Shown: positions 59,477 to 64,000 of the stretch, in pieces
How the letters are laid out: each line of letters opens with the position of its first letter
Numbering within the stretch: position 1 is the stretch's first letter
Source of the DNA: Qipengyuania huizhouensis
Lineage (GTDB): Bacteria > Pseudomonadota > Alphaproteobacteria > Sphingomonadales > Sphingomonadaceae
Assembly: GCF_019711635.1 (NCBI RefSeq)
Contig: NZ_JAIGNT010000006.1
Span: 1 to 64,000 of the forward strand
Direction of reading: 5' to 3'
DNA: 64,000 nucleotides
The notes under the pieces: model-generated
What the model was told of the DNA's origin: nothing
The model's input: only the letters and a program-made list of their open reading frames with translations
Database searches by the model: none
Translations under genes and position numbers: made by a program

Positions 59477-60679
59477 ATGACAGCAGCCTTCGTCCTCAGC
59501 ATCAACATGTTCATCGCCATGCTGTTCGCGTTTGCGTTTGGGGTGGTTGCGAAGACAAATTCGACAGCTCGCGGGGCGCGCTGGCTAGCGGCAGCTTACG
59601 CGTTGGGGGTAGTCAATGTAGGCTTGGAGTTTATCTTGCCCGGGTTGTCGGAACCGTCGCTGACAGTGGTCGCGATTTTCGCGACCTATCTGGTTTCGAT
59701 GACATTCGGAGTTATCGGCGTTTCCGTGCATTATCGTGTCAAATTGCCGGTTATAGCCGTGGCAATCACATGGGTATCCGCTATCGCCCTTGTTCCGCTC
59801 ATACTCGGCCTACCGTATGGGTCGACACTGCGCGTTCTGCTGTATCAGCTCCCATATGCTGCGTTGCAAGTACTGATAACAATTATCGTTCTGCGGGCAC
59901 AAAGAAGGATGGCTCTCGAAAATCTCTTGGCCACCATAAGCGGATTGGCCGCATTCATCTATCTCCTGAAGCCATTGCTGGCCTGGCAATACGGTGGCGT
60001 TGCGGATGCACCCCAGGGGTATCTCGCTTCGAACTACGCAGCCATCTCGCAAACCATGGGGGCAATCATAGTGATCGCGCTCGCCCTGACGCTGTTACTG
60101 ATCATGATGCGGGATATGACGATCGAGATGGTGAACAGGTCGGAGACCGATTTGCTTGCCGGAATCTTCAACCGTCGAGGCTTCGAGTCTCATGGCGACC
60201 GGATGCTGCAAGAAGCGAAACGGCGGGGTACCCCGCTCACACTTGTCATGATCGACATCGATCGATTCAAAACGATCAATGACAGCTTCGGCCATTCCGT
60301 CGGCGACCTGGTAATTTCGGATCTTGCCGCACTGCTCTCGGGTGCAATCGGAAGCGAGGATCTTGTCGCACGTCTCGGAGGTGAGGAGTTTGCTATCTTG
60401 CTTTCCGGCAAGGATGCGAAGGAAGCCTATCGAATTGCGGAGAGCATACGGGAGACTATTTCGCAGCAATTGCCCAAGCGGTTGGATAGCGTCAAAGCCA
60501 TCACTGCCTCATTTGGCCTGGCGCAACTGCAGCCAACGGACCAACTGTCGGACCTTTGCCGGAGGTCGGATCTCGCGCTCTACGATGCAAAGGCGCGCGG
60601 TCGGAACAATGTTTCCGTGAGATTTTCAGAGGTAGCTAAACCGCCCTCTGGTAGAGGGCGTTACCTTTCCTCCGGCTGA
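59477..60679 (+). CDS. Membrane-bound diguanylate cyclase (GGDEF)
   Basis: 400 residues. About six to seven N-terminal membrane segments (1-210) form an uncharacterised sensor, then a GGDEF domain (about 220-385) has IDIDRFKTINDSFGHSVGDL and the active GGEEF (about 301-305). The usual inhibitory RxxD site just before it reads GSED, so feedback by c-di-GMP is probably absent. It makes cyclic di-GMP. The 3' end overlaps the DUF421 gene on the other strand by 19 bases. Confidence 0.93.
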   Translation: MTAAFVLSINMFIAMLFAFAFGVVAKTNSTARGARWLAAAYALGVVNVGLEFILPGLSEPSLTVVAIFATYLVSMTFGVIGVSVHYRVKLPVIAVAITWVSAIALVPLILGLPYGSTLRVLLYQLPYAALQVLITIIVLRAQRRMALENLLATISGLAAFIYLLKPLLAWQYGGVADAPQGYLASNYAAISQTMGAIIVIALALTLLLIMMRDMTIEMVNRSETDLLAGIFNRRGFESHGDRMLQEAKRRGTPLTLVMIDIDRFKTINDSFGHSVGDLVISDLAALLSGAIGSEDLVARLGGEEFAILLSGKDAKEAYRIAESIRETISQQLPKRLDSVKAITASFGLAQLQPTDQLSDLCRRSDLALYDAKARGRNNVSVRFSEVAKPPSGRGRYLSSG

Positions 60680-61113
60680 GGGATAATCGTAATCCCGGAA
60701 TCGTTTTCCAAAACCGCATGTTTGACCTGATCCATCGTCTCCAGGCCATGTTGCTTGCGGGCAGCGACCATGATGTCGGCAGTGCTCATCCTCGTCTTGC
60801 GTAATGCCTGTTCGTCAACCGAACCGTCATGGACCAGGAAAGTCGGCCGGCCATCGACAACTTTGGCAAGCATCGGAAACCAGCGGGTCAGATAGGAAAA
60901 TCCGATATCCATGAGGAAAAGCGTAACGATGAGAACGATGGCATTTGTGATGGAGAAATCATCTCCCAGCAGCGCCTGCTGGGTCGTTTCGGCAACGATC
61001 AGGAGGAGCACAAAATCGAAGGGCGTCGCTTGAGCCATCGTTCGGCGACCGGAGAGCCGGATGATGACCAGCAGAACAAGATAAATCGCTACACCGCGAA
61101 TGACGCTTTCCAT
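60661..61113 (-). CDS. DUF421 (YetF-like) membrane protein
   Basis: 150 residues. Three N-terminal membrane helices (about 3-20, 33-52, 58-77) with RLSGRRTMAQATPFDFVLLL (about 19-38), then a small cytoplasmic DUF421 domain (GRPTFLVHDGSVDEQALRKT and TADIMVAARKQHGLETMDQV). YetF relatives are linked to spore or stress biology, but the function is unknown. It is the last gene of the leftward hemerythrin operon. Confidence 0.9.
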   Translation of the reverse strand: MESVIRGVAIYLVLLVIIRLSGRRTMAQATPFDFVLLLIVAETTQQALLGDDFSITNAIVLIVTLFLMDIGFSYLTRWFPMLAKVVDGRPTFLVHDGSVDEQALRKTRMSTADIMVAARKQHGLETMDQVKHAVLENDSGITIIPQPEER

Positions 61114-61126
61114 CAGCTTCTCCTTA

Positions 61127-61621
61127 TCACGGCAACACAGTGACGGTGGAGGCGTCGCTGATCTGTCCGTTGACACCAAAGGGTCCCAAGCGGTGCCGCC
61201 AAACCGGACGGGAAGCACGAATGACGAAATCGATGGATGTTTCGCCACGCCCTGGTTTCAACTCGAACACGAATTCGTCACCATCAGGACCGGCGGAAAC
61301 CGATTGGGGCTGCGGAGTGACCGACTCGATTGAGAACACATCACCGAAGCCCGCTGGTATCCAGACTGTCGTCCGCTCACTCGGCTGGTCGATAACTATC
61401 GTCAGTGTGTCGGATGCTGCCCACCGCGAAACCGAAGGGATTTCCACTGTCACTTTACCGGCTTGCAATGCTTGCGCCGAAAAAGTTCCCCCACTGCCAG
61501 TAAAACCCAGGATGGCCGCTACCATCACTGCAATCATCGCCGCCCACCCAATCCGAACTGCGATCCAGAAACGTTCCTGAAATACCCGGTCCGTCTCGAT
61601 ATCCACTGATCTCGCTGACAT
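61127..61621 (-). CDS. Single-pass membrane protein, unknown
   Basis: 164 residues. A basic/acidic N-terminus is followed by one membrane helix (about 21-43; IGWAAMIAVMVAAILGFTGS), then an extracytoplasmic beta-rich domain (about 50-164) ending TVTVLP. I do not recognise the family. It starts five bases after the hemerythrin stop, and the DUF421 gene follows by 13 bases, so all three appear to be one transcript. Nothing in it suggests an enzyme. Confidence 0.75.
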   Translation of the reverse strand: MSARSVDIETDRVFQERFWIAVRIGWAAMIAVMVAAILGFTGSGGTFSAQALQAGKVTVEIPSVSRWAASDTLTIVIDQPSERTTVWIPAGFGDVFSIESVTPQPQSVSAGPDGDEFVFELKPGRGETSIDFVIRASRPVWRHRLGPFGVNGQISDASTVTVLP

Positions 61622-61626
61622 GGGCG

Positions 61627-62130
61627 TCAGTTCGATGTGCGTAGCTCTGCGGGAGGGAGCCCCCCCTTCTTCTTCGCCAGGGATTGCAATTGTTCTTTCT
61701 TCTCGAGCATGCGTTTGCCCAAATCCTCCAGGTCGACCTTGGCAGCCCGAGCCTGTTGAAACATGTTATCGTGCTGCTTTTCCTCTTCCTTCACATGGTG
61801 CTCGATCTGCTCCTTGAGCACTGTCACCTTGGCGTCATAGAAATCTTCATCCGGGTTGCCTTGGGCGATCTCGTTTACCAGCAGCTTTGCCCCATCATGC
61901 TCGACATATGCTTCTTTGAGCAGACTTTCGTCGATCTTACCTTCAAGTGCGGGATAGAAGATTTCCTCTTCGATAATCGTGTGCATCTTCAGTTCGTCGC
62001 ATATGCGATTCGCGATATCTGCCTTGCGCTGAGCGCCCGATGAGCTCTCGAACTTAGAAAACAGGCTCTCTACCAGGCGGTGGTCGCTCGCCAGAATATG
62101 GGTTGCGTCCAAATCGGTTTGGGTGGGCAT
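61627..62130 (-). CDS. Hemerythrin HHE-domain protein
   Basis: 167 residues. The four-helix HHE fold has HILASDHRLVESLFSKFE (about 11-28), the MHTIIEEEIFYPAL stretch (about 52-65), YVEHDGAKLL and HHVKEEEKQHD (about 112-122), which give the His and Glu iron ligands. Such proteins bind oxygen or nitric oxide, or sense iron and oxygen. It heads the leftward group with the membrane protein and DUF421. Confidence 0.93.
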   Translation of the reverse strand: MPTQTDLDATHILASDHRLVESLFSKFESSSGAQRKADIANRICDELKMHTIIEEEIFYPALEGKIDESLLKEAYVEHDGAKLLVNEIAQGNPDEDFYDAKVTVLKEQIEHHVKEEEKQHDNMFQQARAAKVDLEDLGKRMLEKKEQLQSLAKKKGGLPPAELRTSN

Positions 62131-62442
62131 CGCAATTCTCCTCTCGGCCCTAGAAGCGATCAGACAAAGACGATGGTTCCAATATGGCAGCCACCTTGGT
62201 GCGAATGGTTGTTACGACGAGACAAGCCGAGCGGTGATCGTGCGGAGGTCGGCTTGCAAACTCTCCGCGCCTTGTCTCGCGCTTCAGGTAAAGCGGAACT
62301 CGCTACAAAGCAGTGTATCGATAATTCTTGCAATGGCTATTGCGCAGCGAAAGCTCCCGGCTTGCCGCCACGCTAACTCGGACAGCGCCTTATCGCTGCG
62401 GCTCGCTTCATCCGGCCGTTCTGTCGCCAACGCCAATCTATT
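62131..62442. other. Gene-free stretch left of the element
   Basis: 312 bases between the hemerythrin start and the tRNA-like fragment. Short open frames occur on both strands but have no ribosome-binding site or recognisable product, and I see no promoter that I can defend apart from the expected one for the hemerythrin operon. Confidence 0.5.
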
Positions 62443-62487
62443 TGGCGCGCCCGGCAGGACTCGAACCTGCTGCCTCAAGATTAGAAG
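62443..62487 (-). pseudogene. 3' fragment of tRNA-Arg (TCT), probable attachment site
   Basis: On the minus strand it reads from an anticodon-loop-like CTTCTAA through the T arm GCAGGTTCGAGTCCTGC and acceptor CGGGCGC-G-CCA. This is the 3' part of a tRNA-Arg(TCT). Upstream of it the D arm, anticodon stem and 5' acceptor do not pair, so it is not a complete tRNA. P4-type integrases commonly use the tRNA 3' end as attachment site. An integrase gene starts 723 bases away, so this is read as one end (att) of an integrative element. Confidence 0.75.
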
Positions 62488-62498
62488 TTAGGTCGAAC

Positions 62499-62618
62499 GG
62501 TTACCATAGGGCCGCAGGAGCGCAGTTTTCCGCGCTTTCTGTTTCCCATGCTTCTTTTCGTTTGCATGTTACCTCAGGCTGAGTTACCTAAGCTGTTACC
62601 TATTGCCGATCAGGTAAC
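62499..62618. repeat. Cluster of GTTACC/TGTTACCT repeats beside the att site
   Basis: TGTTACCT at 62567-62574 and 62594-62601, AGTTACCT at 62582-62589, and the inverted copy AGGTAACA at 62612-62619; GGTTACC also occurs at 62499-62505. Spacing of the three direct copies is 15 and 12 bases. Placed between the att-like fragment and the first element gene, they resemble arm-type sites for integrase or excisionase. This is a structural inference; no binding data are available. Confidence 0.6.
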
Positions 62619-62686
62619 AGGCGAGCCAGGTGGGATGATCAGATCCCGACCCGGCTCTGACCACAACGATCTACATGGAGATCATC

Positions 62687-62953
62687 ATGGCTACCGACAC
62701 GATACCGACACCAAGCACCACGGCAAAGGGCTTCGAACCCGAGCCTCTCGATTATGTTTGCGAGATGGAGGATCCGCTACAGCGAGTTTACAACCTGCTT
62801 ACCGGCCTCATGCACATCCAGCATGGCGACTTGGGTTCGGCTATTTCCACCATTGCTGAAGTTGCGCGGGATGAATGCCAGAAGCTGCAGGGCATGCGTG
62901 ATAAGCTTTTCCACGACCTGCACCCCCTCACTCAGAAGGAGGCCGCACAATGA
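62687..62953 (+). CDS. Small helical protein of the integrated element
   Basis: 88 residues. The ATG at 62687 is preferred to the in-frame ATG at 62675 because GGAG (62677-62680) precedes it. It is mostly helical (DPLQRVYNLLTGLMHIQHGD; ECQKLQGMRDKLFHDL). I do not recognise its family. It overlaps the next gene (ATGA), which in turn leads to the integrase. Confidence 0.7.
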   Translation: MATDTIPTPSTTAKGFEPEPLDYVCEMEDPLQRVYNLLTGLMHIQHGDLGSAISTIAEVARDECQKLQGMRDKLFHDLHPLTQKEAAQ

Positions 62954-63207
62954 ACGCGGAACTCAAAAAGGCGCTCGACGGATTTCAGATCAATAACTGC
63001 AGGGAACTCGCTTCGGTAGGCGTGGATGGAATTCACACTATCTTGCCGATGATCCACGGCATTGCAGTTCTCTTAGATCAGGGATTCCATAAGGACGACA
63101 ATGGCAAGTCGGCTTTGGACGAAGCTAATCCCGAACTGGTCGCATCTGCCTTCAAGGGGATTGGCTTTCTCGCAGCATTGGCAATGCTTCACGCGGATGA
63201 ACTCTAA
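62950..63207 (+). CDS. Small protein of the integrated element
   Basis: 85 residues. Preceded by AGAAGGAGG and translated from ATG 62950, inside the stop of the previous gene. The C-terminal part has alternating helix (LVASAFKGIGFLAALAMLHA). Not recognised. Its stop lies three bases before the integrase ATG, so the three genes form one transcript. Confidence 0.7.
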   Translation: MNAELKKALDGFQINNCRELASVGVDGIHTILPMIHGIAVLLDQGFHKDDNGKSALDEANPELVASAFKGIGFLAALAMLHADEL

Positions 63208-63210
63208 CCC

Positions 63211-64000
63211 ATGCTGACCGATACGAAGCTGCAGTCGCTCAAACCTCCCGCCACAGGGCAGCAAGAGCATCCCGATACGAAAATAAAGGGGCTGCGGCTT
63301 CGCATTGGCGCTGGCGGTACGAAGGCTTGGATTCTTCGCCGCCGCGTCGGTGACAAGGTGATAAACAGAAAGCTTGGCGTTTATCCGGCGATGAAGCTGG
63401 CAGCGGCGCGCAATGCCGCCGAAAGCATGATCGAGGCGCTAGAGCGGGATGGATCGACCGAAGGGCTCGACCGGACCTTCGAAGCGGCTGCAGAGGCTTG
63501 GATAAAGGCAAAGAAGCGCCCTGCCCTGATCCAGCGCCAGCTAGAATTGCATGTCTATCCTGACTGGCGCGACCGCAAGCTCGGCGAAATCAAACGGGCC
63601 GAAGTGCGCGACCTGATCCAAGGGCTTGAAGGCGAAGTTCTCCCGAACCGCGTTCTCGCCACGATTAAGACAGTTTTTGGCTATGCCATATCGCAGGACT
63701 GGATCGAAACCTCTCCGGCCGATCGCATCGAAAAACCGAACGCCGAAGCCGCGCGCGATCGTTTCCTGACAATGGACGAGGTTGCGCGCGTCTGGAACGC
63801 CGCAGGGCTGCTAGGCTATCCGGACGGGCCTTGGACGCGCTTGCTGCTCCTGACAGCCCAGAGGCGCAGCGAGGTTGCAGGAATACGGTGGGTGGACCTC
63901 GACCTCGACAATGCGACGTGGACGCTCTCAGCGGGCGATACCAAGGCCAAGCGGGCGCACCTAGTCCCCCTTGCCCCTATGGCGGTCGAAATCATCAAGG
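63211..64000 (+). CDS. Tyrosine integrase, P4 type (runs off the window)
   Basis: 263 residues are visible and the gene is incomplete at its 3' end. The N-terminal arm-binding DUF4102 domain (about 1-80; TKIKGLRLRIGAGGTKAWIL), core-binding domain (about 90-180) and the start of the catalytic domain are present, with the first catalytic Arg in LLTAQRRSEVAGIRW (about 213-227) and the Lys region TKAKRAHLVPLAP. The HxxR and Tyr motifs would lie beyond position 64000. It probably moves the element through the tRNA-Arg site. Confidence 0.95.
   Translation, partial: MLTDTKLQSLKPPATGQQEHPDTKIKGLRLRIGAGGTKAWILRRRVGDKVINRKLGVYPAMKLAAARNAAESMIEALERDGSTEGLDRTFEAAAEAWIKAKKRPALIQRQLELHVYPDWRDRKLGEIKRAEVRDLIQGLEGEVLPNRVLATIKTVFGYAISQDWIETSPADRIEKPNAEAARDRFLTMDEVARVWNAAGLLGYPDGPWTRLLLLTAQRRSEVAGIRWVDLDLDNATWTLSAGDTKAKRAHLVPLAPMAVEIIK

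Noticed and set aside
62443..62519. A complete tRNA-Arg
   Set aside because: T arm and 3' acceptor are good, but the anticodon stem, D arm and 5' acceptor do not pair, so only the 3' part remains.

Overview
The window is a GC-rich alphaproteobacterial chromosome segment, most likely from Sphingomonadales and probably Erythrobacteraceae. This rests on GcrA (the alphaproteobacterial cell-cycle regulator), a DUF1476/ATPase-zeta gene beside bolA and grxD, the tlpA-argH-lipoprotein-lysA block, the carotenoid hydroxylase crtZ, and an assimilatory sulfur operon of cobA-DUF2849-cysI-DUF934-cysH. Nearly all of it is tightly packed housekeeping chromosome. The only clear accessory region is the right end, from about 62.44 kb onward.

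0-25 kb: PilZ protein, rmuC, def, recR, then fmt-truA; a quinone-reductase-like MDR, L-asparaginase, tRNA-Val(TAC); a TlpA lipoprotein divergent from argH-lipoprotein-lysA-siroheme synthase; a MarR-like regulator divergent from obgE-proB-epimerase; the sulfur assimilation operon read leftward; sseA-PLP lyase-mscS; a Pro/Thr-rich membrane protein divergent from queF-DUF1499.

25-44 kb: tRNA-Ala(CGC), an ABC-2 permease divergent from gcrA, DUF1993, two methyltransferase-fold genes, pnp, rpsO, truB, an M50 protease, tdk, an AbgT transporter, and the rimP-nusA-ylxR-infB-thioesterase-rbfA operon read leftward.

43.5-48.1 kb: an enlarged phage-shock-protein locus. pspF is divergent from a sigma-54 promoter (TGGCAC-N5-TTGC). 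That promoter drives a 50-residue membrane peptide, pspA, pspB and pspC, followed by five tiny membrane-anchored coiled-coil proteins. All five repeat the same C-terminal motif (R-hydrophobic-x-x-hydrophobic-E-x-hydrophobic...) also found in PspB and at the PspC C-terminus. A 58-residue hydrophobic protein ends the run. Almost every junction overlaps or abuts. I regard this serial PspB/PspC-tail-like array as the most interesting system in the window.

48-62 kb: sufE, a YbaN-type protein, crtZ with a thioesterase, leuC-small protein-MBL hydrolase-leuD-quinone oxidoreductase, DUF1476-bolA-grxD, a Nudix hydrolase, then a stress-flavoured group: SulP transporter with UspA, a DksA-like protein and a diguanylate cyclase reading right, facing hemerythrin, a membrane protein and DUF421 reading left.

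62.4-64 kb: a 3' tRNA-Arg(TCT)-like fragment (likely attachment site), a cluster of TGTTACCT repeats, two small coupled ORFs and a P4-type tyrosine integrase that runs off the window. This is the left end of an integrative element. The geometry predicts that the intact tRNA-Arg lies at its far right end, outside the window.
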